DNA from: Kappaphycus alvarezii
Taxonomy: Eukaryota > Rhodophyta > Florideophyceae > Gigartinales > Solieriaceae
DNA length: 64,000 nt
NCBI GenBank assembly: GCA_002205965.3
Contig: NADL03000753.1
Coordinates: 1,736,001-1,800,000, forward strand
Direction of reading: 5' to 3'
In this document: positions 22,540-33,829 of the stretch, piece after piece
Numbering within the stretch: the first letter of the stretch is position 1
Layout: every line of letters starts with the position of its first letter
The notes under the pieces: generated by a model
Told to the model about the DNA's origin: nothing
The model's input: only the letters and a program-made list of their open reading frames with translations
The model's database searches: none
Position numbers and translations under genes: made by a program

Positions 22540-23010
22540 GAACAAATGATTTCGCAAATGGTCGAAACTAATTTTTTGAGGCCCAATTGTTGGTTTCAAT
22601 TTCAGTGCTTAAACGACTTGACAAAGCAGGCTTCGAATAATGTCGCTGCTGCACCGGGAGGCATCCTACCGGTGCGACTGGCGCTTTCAACCACAACTGT
22701 CACACGACAGAGCGTTATCGTCACCTCGTTTACGTAGGCTTGTGCAGCGACAGCGCGGCTACGAGTGGTCTGTCTTGCCGTTAGTGTCTGCTGCGTGCGA
22801 CGAGTTTTAACGCTCGAAGCGGTCCACTATAGCAGCAGTTTCTGCACCCCTTTTCACTTTTCTCGTTGCTTTGACAGTTTTCATTTCTCCACTTTGCACT
22901 ATCAATTCCGCGATCAAATCTCACTTTAAGCAGCAGAGGAGAAAGGGTTCCAAGTGACCTAGTCTTCATTCTCCGCCCACTGCCACGTTTCCATTTGGCG
23001 CTCTTGTGCC
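22540..23010. other. Intergenic, no gene seen
   Basis: Presumed promoter region of the coiled-coil gene that starts at 23016. Nothing else supportable. Confidence 0.3.
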
Positions 23011-23015
23011 AAATC

Positions 23016-26000
23016 ATGGAGTTCGCCTCTTTTAGTTGGGTATGGCTTCTTCTCATTTTTGCGGGTGCCGTCGCCCTCTTGCTCCTTGCAGATCGTCGGG
23101 GTCGGACTCAATGCAATCTCACTCCAATGAGCTGCATCGCGCCGCAAGGGAACTTACATTGCGGTAACCAGCTTACTTCTGTCCGCGAGGTAAGTCTTCT
23201 TACTTCTTTCGGCTGCTGGCAAACTTTCTCTACTCTGGTCTTCTGTTTCTCACTCGTAGAGTCGTCCGCCTTGATACTCATTTCTGCGATATTTTCCGGA
23301 TTACAGGCTGCAAAGGAATCGAGGAGGAGTCAAAACGCCGTGCCACCGAGTTGAAATCCTGCGCGATACCATCACCAAGCTCACCAGCCAGGTTACATCT
23401 CTCAAGGAGGAGCGCAACCAAGCTCGCGATACTGCTGCAGACCTTCAAGCAAAAGTCACCGACTTGACCACTCGACTCGCCCGTGCCGATGTACGTCGCG
23501 CCAACTTGGAGAAGGAACTCTCCGCAGCTACCCTCATGCGTCTTGAGGTACTTTCTCAGCTGCGCACAGATGAAACCCAGCGAATCAGGGCATTGAACCG
23601 CTTGCGCCAACCGGGAGGTGGTGTTGTCGCGACGCCCATTCTCTCCCATTGCAACGAGGAGGGGAGATACCCGGTTGTCCCTTTGCCAGTAGCGAAGAGT
23701 CCGTCAGAGAGTTTTTTGAGTAACTGGCAACCAGATTTGGACGTTGATTCTTCCGAAGATGAGGTGGATATGAGGGCTCTGGAGGACATGAGAGTGAAAT
23801 TAGAGAGGAGCATGAGGAGGGCTCTGGCGGGTCGAGCAAGCGATGTTTTTCGCGTGTCGAGCATCGAATTAGGGAAAGCTGCTGTTAGTGCCAAGGGTAT
23901 TGCGGTCAGTAACGACGTCCAGGCAGCGAATAAGGTAACAGGCATCTGCCATTCCACCAATGCTGACGATAATGAGCCCAAAGGGCCGAGAGAGGCATCT
24001 GTTGTTCAGCATTTTGTTGAGGGGGAACACAAGAAAATGGTGAAACAAGTGCCCAACAAAAGCAGATCGAGGTTGAACACTCGCCGGCGATGGCGCAAGT
24101 TGCAGAGGGAATAAGTGTCGAGGACGCGCAAGATGAGGGCGTGGGGGTGAGTTCGGGCGGCGTTTCAATGGTATCTGTGTCCGCAATTTCGAAGGATTGT
24201 GAAGGTGCTGAAAAAGGAAATGACGAGGAGAAAAATCAATCCGCGGCGGAAACTGACGTGAATGCTACAGAACTAGAGCAACAAAATGGAGCTGCAGATA
24301 GTCAAGCGTTGCGTGAGGTAACGAATGAAACTGTTGTTGAAATATTGCCACTTACTACCTCGGATACAAAAGTCGGTCACAAGCAGCAACAGGCAGGCAA
24401 CTGAACACCAACTTTGTAGAATGTGACGAAGACGCGAAATTGGAAATGGTGAACATGACTGCGGCAGGTAATATCAAGTTTCCTTCTACTACTCCTGCGG
24501 GTGCTGATCTTGGAAATTATGAGAGGGCTGATGAGGAGGCGGAGGAACTCGCTCACAGGACAGATGCAGTGACCGTATCCGCGCCGAGATCGTGTCAAGA
24601 CGAAAAGCCTGATGTGTTTGCGGCTGATGTAGCTGACCAAATCACAGCGGAAGCAGCAGAGTTAAGCAGTGAAGAACGCCATGAAGTCCACTCAGGTCCG
24701 TCGCAACGAGCGAACATCTCAAATCTGTACATGAAATAGTATAAGTGACGTAACACAAACAATGCCAAACACCAAAAATGCCGTTGACCGGGCAAGTGGT
24801 GAGCACTTGAATGTTTGTGACGCTACAATAGACGCCGATAAAGGGCCTCACGTCGAAGGGGTTGTGGATGAAAATGATGACAGCTCTTTACAATGGCCTG
24901 TGACAGACTCAAATGCGAGGCCTCATTCCGTCGCGGCAATTGATAAAGAGGGAGAAGATGGCTCCTCAGCATTTCCGTGGAGCAGACGCTGGTGCAAGTC
25001 CTGACGACATCGAGCCAGTTGGTGAGAGGGAGATGATCGCTCTTTAGCAATTCTTGCAACAGACACTCATGCTGGTCCTCACGCCAATGAGTCAATTGTA
25101 GAAGTAGATGAGAGCTCTTCACCAATATCTGCGGCAGACACTCAAGCATGGCCTGACGCCGTCGAGACAGTGTTGTGAAGAGGGGGATGGTGGCTCTTCA
25201 GCATTGCCTGGACCAGACAGTTATGCAAGGCCTCACGCCGTCGAAGAATTTGGCGAAGAGGAGATGATATCCCTTCAGAACTGCCTGCGGCGGACACTCA
25301 GGCAAAGCCTCAGGTCATCGAAGATGTTTACGAAGAGAGAAGTATTGGCTCTTCACAATTGACTGCGGCAGACACTTATGCAAGCCCTCAGGACATCAAA
25401 ACCGTTACTGAAGAGGAAGGTATTGGCTCTCCACCATCGTCCGAAGAAGCAAAATTTGGTTTTGTCCTTGTAAATGAAGAATGTAAAGGAGAGAACATTT
25501 CGGCAGCTGTGAGGGAGGATAGCGACGGAGCTTCTGGTATAGATACTGGGAACAAGAGCGAGTATTCCTCAAGAGGAGTCGCCATGACGGTGCTGGATAC
25601 ACTGAATCAGTCGAGAAGCATGGGAATGAACATGTTGTAATTCTGGATGCAGCGGCAGGTTCTAGCGCTGAAAATGTTCCGACAGATGGGGACAGCAGAA
25701 TGACCTTGGTTCAACAGAAGCAAGAGACTATGATGTGGCAGGTGGGACGCAGGGGCAGGAGCTGAGATAAATGATCAGGGGAACCCGCAGATTCAGGTGC
25801 AGATGACCATGTTTATGGTTACACATCCAAAACTGTCCCTGAAGAAGAGCCTGTGTCTACTCTACCACTCGGTGCAGGAGATGGGAATGATTCAGTGGCC
25901 CCTGTGGACAGGAAACCTGATACAGCTGTTGTGGCGGATGATGATTCGGATTGTGTCCTGGAAAAAGGTGCAGGTGAAGCTGTTGAATCTGTCCACACAT

Positions 26001-26488
26001 TTGTTGAGAGGGTTGACAATGTCATGCCAACAACGATTCAGCCGCCAGCTTGGATCACTAGCGCGGTGGAAGAAACAATCCAGGATGTGATGTCAACTGT
26101 AGCTCTGCAAACGACTACTTACTCTTCAACGGGAATGGAAGAAGAGGTCGAAGGACCAAACTCGGAAGAGCGTACCGTGCATCTGGGAGCGGGCAAAGAT
26201 AGAGAGATTGGGACACTGGACGCAGGGAATGCGGATGCAAGGCATTTAGACAAGGACACGGAATCGGAGAAAAGTGCGAATCTGACCAAGCTAGGAGATG
26301 AAGCGTTAGTGGCTTCTAAACCATTGGTAGAGCAAGTATCGATTTCACGGACACCGTGGCTAGAGAGTCTCAATCCAAAACTTGTAAGACGTTCAACATC
26401 GGAGACGATATTTGTGGTGATCCGACCCGTATCGCCCGACGTTCCAGGAGTGATCTCCTCGGCTGGTATGAGGAAGGCAAGTGAGTAA
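23016..26488 (+). CDS. Membrane-anchored coiled-coil protein with long acidic tail, frameshifted
   Basis: The ATG at 23016 opens a clean first exon (58 codons) with a transmembrane helix (WVWLLLIFAGAVALLLLA) and ends at CGCGAG|GTAAGT (donor at 23190). A TTACAG acceptor lies at 23300-23305. Exon 2 encodes coiled coil (LKEERNQARDTAADLQAKV, then RRANLEKELSAATLMRLE). Only a one-base shift near 23350 lets the two join in frame. Downstream frames are strongly acidic and Ser/Thr/Ala-rich: SSEDEVDMRALEDM, YERADEEAEELAHRTD and DDDSDCVLEKGAGEAVESV. They run through a minisatellite to the stop at 26488. About eight to ten frameshifts interrupt it. Intact, it would be roughly 1,000-1,100 residues. No family recognised. 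Its 3' end faces that of NAA40, 138 bp away. Confidence 0.55.
24878..25440 (+). repeat. Coding minisatellite, about seven units of ~77 bp
   Basis: Degenerate tandem units share GGCTCTTCAGCA, a GCAGACACTCATGC-like core, GGCCTCACGCCGTCGAAGA and a GAAGAGG end. In the reading frame each encodes about 26 residues such as SSALPGPDSYARPHAVEEFG. Units differ by substitutions and by indels that are not multiples of three, which is where several of the frameshifts in this gene fall. Confidence 0.8.
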
Positions 26489-26626
26489 GGTCGTAGGATT
26501 ATCATCATGGTTTGTCGGATTTTCCTCGCGCGAGGTCCGGCGGCGTAAAGCTATTCTGCATGCTATACAGTGGCGCAGTTGTGATGTTGAAAAGCCCACT
26601 ACTATACAGGGTGCGTAGTAAAAAGT

Positions 26627-27367
26627 CTAACTTGAAACCTCTTTGGATAGAATTTCGTAGCCGACTCCGGTGTAACCATGCCGACTTGGGGAATCTGGGT
26701 CGACAATATACCTGCATAGAAGAATTTTGTTCTGTGTGAGTCGATGAAGCCGTCAAGCGGTAACTGTGTGAGTGGAGTTGGATAATTGGATTTGGACTTA
26801 CCGAAGCTTATTGCGATACAGGGCCATGGCCGGTCGATTCTCGCTGAAAACAGTGAGCAATATCCGGTGGACATGGACCTTACGACAAAGTTCCTCTGCA
26901 TACTTCATAAGTGCAAAGGCGATAGATTTTTTGCGAGCAACCTCCTCGACATAGACCTCGTACACGTACATAATGGCTTCTCCCTCCTCCACATCCCATC
27001 GATAACTAAGAAAGGCGAGACGGTCCCCAAGACTATCATGGCTCGCAATCAAAAATCGTTGAAGCCCCTCCTGTATCTCATTCTTTTTCGCGTCCTCGTT
27101 CCAGTCCATGAACGACTTTTCGTACATGCCCTTGAGCTCCTTGACAGCGTGGAACATCCATTCAAACTCCTCGTCGGAGAGAGAGGAGCCATCAGCCGCG
27201 CGCAGTTTGACATGTTCGATTTTGGAGTGGGGAAGGATTGAAGGCATTCGAAGCTCTGAGATGGGGTCGGAGATTGCTCGCGCACGGCCTATGATGGCAG
27301 CTGGGGCGTTTTTGCCGCGGCCTATTCGTTTGGAAAAGCGGCGCATGGGTGCTCGCATGGCGTCCAT
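26627..27367 (-). CDS. NAA40: NAA40/NatD-type N-alpha-acetyltransferase
   Basis: CDS complement(join(26627..26711, 26802..27367)), 216 residues. The 90-bp intron has donor GTAAGT (26801-26796), acceptor TATGCAG and phase 2, keeping the frame. NatD acetylates the N-terminus of histones H4 and H2A. Family landmarks are WMFHAVKELKGMYEKS, RFLIASHDSLGDRLAFLSYR, YVYEVYVEEVARKKS, HRILLTVFSENRPAMALYRN and, in exon 2, VDPDSPSRHGYTGVGYEILS. Length is close to human NAA40. The acetyl-CoA loop, usually R-x-x-G-x-G, reads RKKSIA here, so both glycines are missing. The upstream ATG at 27367 is in-frame with a basic N-terminus. No frameshift. Confidence 0.93.
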
Positions 27368-27574
27368 GGTTTGGAGTTGAATTTTGTAAGTGATGAGGTG
27401 GTGATGTTGGTTGGGAGGTGAAGGCGGGGACTGTCGGTGGGCGACTGTTGTCGGAAAACGTCAGCTGGTTTGTGGGGGAGGTGGGGTATTTTAATACAGT
27501 GTATGTGATTGCTCTCTGAACGTAAAATATTCAGAGAATGGGAATGGAAGGTGAGATTGGTTAGAGAAAAGCTT

Positions 27575-27960
27575 GTACTGTACAGTATAAAGTAGTACCT
27601 GATGACGTTTGGAAGAAATATTGCTTGAATTAAATTCTGCCCCAAAAGGATATGAAAGAGCATCGTGGAAACACCGTACCGTACCGTACCATACAACTGT
27701 ACACTTGTCAACATGACTTTCCTTGCATAAGTTGTTCTGTGCAAATACAGCTTTTAAGGTTCAGCGCAGTGTTGCACTGTATTACAGTACAGCAGCCACT
27801 CGAATGCTCCAGCAATGTCCTAAGATACGATCAGCATTAGACATTCCAACCTTTTCTCTACTGTACATGGAGTGACCACTGTGCAGCCCCTACTGTACTG
27901 TCCTGTACTGTACCTATACAGTACTGTACGTACTGTACCGTATTGCAACGCCACACGCAA
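27575..27960. repeat. GTAC-rich repeat clusters upstream of NAA40
   Basis: Three clusters: TTGTACTGTACAGTATA (about 27572-27588), ACCGTACCGTACCGTACC (about 27672-27690) and TACTGTACTGTCCTGTACTG with ACAGTACTGTACGTACTGTA (about 27891-27940). They occupy the 5' flank of NAA40, so here the family lies in front of a gene rather than behind it. Confidence 0.75.
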
Positions 27961-27964
27961 TCGG

Positions 27965-28865
27965 TTCCCTGTTGACATAAATGCTTTACACAAAAGAGTC
28001 CCGAGCCTATTTCTGTAACAAGATTGCGTGTTGATATTGACATCATCAACCATAAGCACTGTAAACGCCTCCGCACTAGCTACCTGTCTAGCTCTAGAGA
28101 GGGCGCAGGCCAATGACGACATCACGCCATTTACGAATTGCCGCAGAAATAGAGTTTTCACAGCGTTGTAACATCTAAAATTTACAACGCTAATTGATAC
28201 CAGCCACCACACCTGCCAGTTGTAAACTGCCCGTATTCTCCATTTCCTCTTTAATATCTAGCACAGAAAACTGCAACTGATCAGAGCATTCTCTGTGGTG
28301 CAAGCACCCGATTCAACACCTATCTGTAAGCCAGCATGCGTACATGCATCGATGTCGGCACTGAGCACGGAAACGACATGGTGAGCGCTAGCGACTGTAG
28401 AGACACAGCATTGGCCATACCACCGTGTGGAACGGCCAAGTGTTGTCACTGCCCTCACCTTGCCACCAGCCTCCCATCATTCCAACCCGGCACCGACAAA
28501 ACACACTTACCCGTAGAAAGCCCGTGCAAAATCTGTTCCCGATCCGCACGTCAGCAACTGCAGGTTGGTCTCGCAATCGGGATATAAATCTCAGGGGGTT
28601 ATTTCCAGACCCACAAACACAAACATGATGTTTGCCGCCCGCTACTACATATCCGATTAGACATTTGAATAAGGCTGTTTGCAAGGGGCTGTTCATACAG
28701 AGAGACGGCTCACGAGCGCGGTTTGCCTGTGCCGGTGCGATGTACCTCGGGTCGCCAACCGCCCGCTCGATTCTCCACTTTGCATAGCTTCAGTCATACA
28801 AGAATTCCCTGCATTTCCTACGCCTTGCGTCGCTCCAAACTGCCACCTCGGTATCCAGGTGCCTC
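27965..28865. other. No confident gene; spliced fragments possible
   Basis: On the minus strand a frame at about 28560-28515 gives NLQLLTCGSGTDFARAFYG and runs into GGTAAGTG, an intron-donor-like sequence. Other minus-strand frames look moderately protein-like (QFSVLDIKEEMENTGSLQLA, about 28270-28200). I could not chain them into a gene or family. Confidence 0.25.
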
Positions 28866-28869
28866 CTTT

Positions 28870-30080
28870 ATTTAAAATTGTTCCCAGCTTTTACCACTGA
28901 GAACATCCCACGTTCACATCCATCTCAGGTCCCATCCCGCACTACTGAAAACCCGTCCTTCAGCAAGCCTCAGACCACATGCCAATGCACCACGCAGTGT
29001 GACTTCCCTCCGCACGCCCACGGCTCTTTGCGTCCCACGTTTGGGTCGTGGTGTCGCCCGAGCAACCTCCGCTTCCGTGAATCCACGGTCGTGATTTCAG
29101 CCGACGTAGCACCGCTGCCGCTTTGATGACTCATCTTATCAGGGGTCAAAAGAGCTTGCTGTGGTGGATGAATCGATCAGGCGGTGTGTGATTGCCGTGT
29201 GCGTTTGAGCGGTCTTTGTAGTGGACGAAAACCGCCTGGGGGAGGGGGGGACTTGCCGCCGTCTGTGTCGCAGTTTTGAGCTGGGTGTGGTAGTCACCAA
29301 AGTGGAGACCTTGGATGTGCAGTTATGACGTGTTATGAGGGCGGCTCCTGGGGCTTTGGAGTGGCGGTTATTGTTGAAATGACAATATTCCTCGCGGGAT
29401 TGTCGCCTCGGGATAGAGTCGCTACTCTGTTGTCGCTTCTTTAAACTGACGTTCGCGACCGTGTAATTAAACAAATGATGTAGCTGTTTCTGCGCTGAGT
29501 CAGGGTGTTCGGTGAGAGCGGAGGGTTTGAAACGTCTGAGGCACCTTTGAAACTTGGGAAATGGGCATTGCAACGTCGGTACATGCTGTGATGGTGCATG
29601 CATTATGTTGGGATTGCCAGTTTCAGTTAACTACGACTGCGTGTGTCCTTTGAGATCCTGAAGGGCACCCTTTGAAGGCCCTTCACCACTTCAAACAGTC
29701 ATTGAGGGATAGTTGAAAGTTGACAGCATCTTTTCAGGGGTTTCAATAATGTGTACAGAATGCACAGCAGCTGATGTCAGCGATCAGCAGAGGTTGGGAG
29801 GCTGCGGGCATTGGTCTTCAGATGGACTACAGACCATGTTCATGACGGGTTCACTCTTCCGTGTTCTGTCGAATGTCATCGACCAGCGGATGAGTGAAGA
29901 AGGGAAGGCTGTCAACAACCAGTTAAAGCGGGGATCTGACACAGCGGTCATGGGCGTTTCGGGATCATACAAAGTCTTTTGGGATGCATCACGGCAAAGT
30001 CGATTAGCCTTGAAGTACGTTTGCCGGGAGCGGATGATTGAAGCGGGGGAATCTGTTCACTTTGCATTTGAGTAAGAGGT
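28870..30080 (+). other. Coding-like unit, unidentified
   Basis: This stretch has the same C-rich to G-rich switch (near 29120) as the recognised genes. The 5' part reads as a Ser/Arg/Ala-rich leader. The 3' part has an open frame at 29713-30075 with QTMFMTGSLFRVLSNVIDQR and SGSYKVFWDASRQSRLALKY, which looks like a real protein but matches no family I know. Frames in between are broken. Confidence 0.28.
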
Positions 30081-30228
30081 TTTAGTTAGGCACTGGCACG
30101 CGGAGAGAGGGTGATTCTGTTGAGCAAAGGGAATGGTTCTCGGTTTAGAGTGTCGAATTGTCTCCCCGCAGGCATAGAAAAGATAGGCGGGACAAGGAGG
30201 AAAAAATGTGTTACCATGCACACGGACG

Positions 30229-30468
30229 TCATGCAGTGAAAATGGAAGCGAATGCTGACATCCGGTAGTTTTTCCGATACTCCATGGATGTGCGTGCATT
30301 CGGAAAGCTCAGTCTTGTCGCGAGGCGTTGGGATGTGAGGGCACGGGAGCAGACGAGCGGTCTGAGCATTTCAAGGCCTTCATCTCTGATGACATTCGTC
30401 GGGAGGAAGCCCATAAATCCGCCTGCCAGAGTAGCTAGCTGCTTCCAGCGGGCTGTTGTCGTGCTCAT
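30229..30468 (-). CDS. Small ORF of 79 residues, unidentified
   Basis: ATG at 30468, stop at 30229. The sequence starts MSTTTARWKQLATLAGGFMG and ends MEYRKNYRMSAFASIFTA; the beginning could be an organelle-targeting peptide. It sits downstream of NDC80 on the same strand. A GTAACA donor-like site and a CTCAACAG acceptor-like site follow within 150 bp, so it may be only a first exon. Function unknown. Confidence 0.3.
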   Translation of the reverse strand: MSTTTARWKQLATLAGGFMGFLPTNVIRDEGLEMLRPLVCSRALTSQRLATRLSFPNARTSMEYRKNYRMSAFASIFTA

Positions 30469-30489
30469 CTTGGTGTTCAGTTCAATGTA

Positions 30490-30930
30490 GCACCAAGTTT
30501 ACGTATGATCTCGAGAGCCCTCCGAACTCGCAAACCAATTGGTACGGTATATACCCATCAAAGCCAAATTGCTGCCTGTTCTTCATTAGCGGTGGGGGGA
30601 GAGGGAATACGAACAGGATTAAGAAAATTACATAAACCGCAGGTCTGCTCGAGCCGTCAATCCTTTATTTCCTAGAGTAGACTTCGGCGTAAGAGAAGAC
30701 AACAGTCGCTACATATTCCAGTCGCTTAATTCCTTCTAAACCGGAAATCGGTATCCCCTCGCAATTTTCGCAATGGGAAACGAGCTGTTGTTGGTCGAGC
30801 AATGGGATCTGCGTCCAGATGAAAACACTGGTATTCTATCCACCCTAAATCCGCCATGAAATGTTTGAACTGAAGCATGCGTTGAGCGACATCTACAACT
30901 TCGCTTCCTCTTGAAAATAGCTGCTAACTG
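30490..30930. other. Intergenic, 3' flank of NDC80
   Basis: No supportable gene. Confidence 0.3.
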
Positions 30931-30933
30931 AGG

Positions 30934-32753
30934 TTAGGCTCGCTTGAACTCCCTCTCTATGTCTTCTTGCTTGCTCCGTCTCTCTCTCGGCAATAGCTGC
31001 GAGTACTGCCTCTTCTTGACAATATCTTCTCGAAGAACGTAAAGTCTATCGGTGAGCCGCTTCAGATCCTGCTCAGTTTCCAGCAACTTCTCCCTCCTTT
31101 CGTTCAAAGCCTTTGTCATGCGTCCCTCCTTCTCCAATATCGTCTTAGACCTGGTGTGCAGTTGATCGCTCATGGCTGTCCGCTTTGCCTGGTACTCCTC
31201 CTCCAGATTCTTCTTCCGTGATTCCACCACTGAAAGGTCATTCCGTAATACAATGAGTCGTTCCTCGACAACGTCAATCTTTTCCTGATATCCCAAGGTC
31301 TCCACCTGCAGCGATGGTACTAATTTGTTCACAAACTCCTTGAAACTCATTAATCGCGGCAAAATTTCCCTCTCACCCTCTTGGATAATTCGAGGGATCC
31401 GCATTGCTCAACGAGGACTGAGAACTACCCTGCGGCAGATGAAGTTCCCAATCTGTTGTCTCCTCGGCGATTCCAGGATTTGCTCCAAACGTCTCAAGCT
31501 TTCTTACAAGCGAGTGATATTTTTGAAGGTTGTCCTCTAAGACTGCCAAGGCGGAGTTAGCATTTGTTCCGCCTCCCGCTGGTCCCGCTCCGCCTGCGCT
31601 CGATGAGTAGAAAGCTTTCGCAAGGCCTCTTTCAGTCGCTCTCTATCGGTACCGATTCTTTCTGAATCGATACCTGCCGCTTCCTGACCCTCCAAAGTCT
31701 TTTCCAGGAGACACTTCTCCTCCATCAGAGATGCCAATTCTTCCTCCTCCTTTGCAATTTCCGCCTCTTTCTCCCGAATTTTGGTTTGACGCTCTTGTGA
31801 TGTTCTATCAGACTCGGGATTAGTAGTTGAAACTTGTGTATGTTTGTCTCAAGAGATGTTCGATGCTCTAGTGCTAGCTGCAACGGCGACGGTTGAGTCT
31901 GTAAAGTGTGCAAAGTGGCAGCAAGTTGATTCCGGTCGGCTTCGAGCTTCCTAATCTCTGTATCTCGACGAGTCTTTTCTTCCTCAAAGTGACCGCAGAG
32001 CTGGCTATCCAGCTCGGGGAATTCGTCGGCGCCTTGCAGAAACTGGGTGTAGGCTTCAACCATGTTGTCGTAGAACAAGTGATGACGCCTCTCCTCTGGA
32101 CTTATAACAGATCCTGCGCCAGAGGCAGTAACTGAAAGCGTTGGCCTCTTGCTCGGCCTTTGCGTCGCCATACTTCAATAAGCCCATCAACCACGTGAGG
32201 ACACCCAACAAATTGGGCCATGTGTGCGGCGAACCGACGGCTGATAGAGCACTCTTGGATATAGTGAAAGGATAATACAATGCCTTCAAAACAGCAGGTA
32301 CCTCATCCTCTAAACGCCGTTGAAATTCAAAGGTGGGATCAATCCGTTTCACCAAGAAGAGAAAAATGTACTGAAAATCGCGACTGGTAGGTTGGTAAGA
32401 ATCTTGGGGAGATAGGGTGCTCGTAACCATGATCGATGACATAACTGATGAGATTCTTGACACAATGTTGCATGTATTGCTTGTCATGGAGAGGGCGGGG
32501 GTCAAGACGACGGGTGCTTCCGGTGGAATAGGTCATGGAAGGTCTTGATGAACCGCGTAGCGACTTGAGGAGGAAGTGATGATGGCTGTGAAGTAGCGCG
32601 GCGGCCGAAGCGTCGTTCGTCGGCATCATTACCACCGGGACGTGTTTGTTTAGGCGGTCGCATCGAAGAGAGAGACGGACGTGCATTAAGACCGCTGTTG
32701 GAGACTGGTCCCAAAGTTGTGCGGCGCAAGGGCGCCATGGTATTGCGACGCAT
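30934..32753 (-). CDS. NDC80: NDC80/HEC1 kinetochore protein, frameshifted
   Basis: Outer-kinetochore microtubule-binding subunit of the Ndc80 complex. From the ATG at 32753 it has a basic tail (MRRNTMAPLRRTTLGPVSNS), then the calponin-homology-like HEC domain: RLDPRPLHDKQYMQHCVKNL, SRDFQYIFLFLVKRIDPTFE and KALYYPFTISKSALSAVGSP with HTWPNLLGVLTWLMGLLKYG. A hairpin segment (LFYDNMVEAYTQFLQGADEF) and a long coiled coil follow, ending REFKRA at 30934. Frames change near 32515, 32400, between 32170 and 32060, near 31800, near 31555 and near 31390. I saw no nonsense substitution inside the correct frames. Reassembled length is about 600 residues, normal for the family. Six indels with no substitution damage in an essential single-copy gene suggest sequence errors rather than a pseudogene. 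Confidence 0.93.
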
Positions 32754-32759
32754 GTTCTA

Positions 32760-33825
32760 AGTTGAGTGCGTGGGAGATGGAGGGAGGGGATTTGAGGTTG
32801 CACGAGGGAGTTGGAGAGAGTAGGCTTGCGGGATTTGAGATGGGTTTTTTCGCAAGTATATTGAATAGGTTGGAAACGAGAGCGCGTGGATTTTGAAAAG
32901 TCGGTGTCGAGAGTGAATACGTTGGAAGAGAAGTAAAGATAGCGGGAAAGCTAGAGGCGGAGGAAGTTGAACGGATGAGATGAACTGTTAAAAGATAACC
33001 ATTTTCGAAATGGCGCGAAAGTCATTTTAGGAGGGAGTTTCTTGATTTCCTTGGAGATGATTGGCTGTTCTGGAGCTTACTTGAATTTGAAATTAAAGAC
33101 TAAATCAAAACCGTTACCGCTGTAAATATAACAGTAGCTGTAATTTTTTGTTCTAAACTTTTTGAAAGTCCAGCAATGTTTGCCCACTCATTGTTTTGGT
33201 AGATAAAGGCTAACTGCCCTTCAGGTGAGCAATGTCTTTTAAATACAGTACCCCTCTAAAGGTTTCAGCCCCATTCTTTGAGCAGGAGAGTTGATGGGAG
33301 AAAGAAATACTTGTTTACCTCCACTTGAACCGAGCGGGTGTGCTGCTGCATTCGAAGCAGCCAAAGCCTGCTGACCTTTTGAATGCTTGATAAAAAAATT
33401 GCACTTTACGCCACACGACCCAACGCGCCTATGGACATCGACATCTGTACTCAAGCGGCAGCAGCACCTGGGAATGCTGTCAGAGGGCTGCTCACGTTAC
33501 GTTCGTCTCTCCACCTATCTATATGCCCGATATCTGCTCCGTGCTCCGTCACCCGTAGCAGCTCAATGCACACCAAACTACGGAATGCTCGCGATGAAAA
33601 TCAACTCTGTGGCGCGCGGAAAAATTTACCGCCATGCCTCAAGCGTGACTTTTCTACCCCCTCTCCGTGCTATCTCGCCAATTGTAGCCCTTTGGAGCGC
33701 GCCTGCAACCTGGTCCTGGCTGCATTTTATTGCCTGCTTCGTCCCGTCCTCTCCCAACCCTGCTCCCTTTCACATTGCTAAAACCTCTCAATATAACAAC
33801 ATGCTGAACCAATCCACTGAAACCA
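32760..33825. other. Intergenic between divergent NDC80 and subtilase
   Basis: NDC80 and the subtilase point away from each other, so both promoters should lie here. A 296-codon open frame (33387-34277, plus) runs into the subtilase prodomain in the wrong frame. It is C-rich, low in conserved motifs, and I treat it as a composition artefact. Confidence 0.35.
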
Positions 33826-33829
33826 TGCC

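Noticed and set aside
28500-28570. GSGTDFARA, resembling the glycine-rich motif of lipid kinases
   Set aside because: Only one short match, no flanking kinase blocks found in any frame within 500 bp.
29139-29603. 154-codon minus-strand ORF
   Set aside because: No motif, and it is antisense to a G-rich stretch that behaves like the 3' half of a plus-strand gene.
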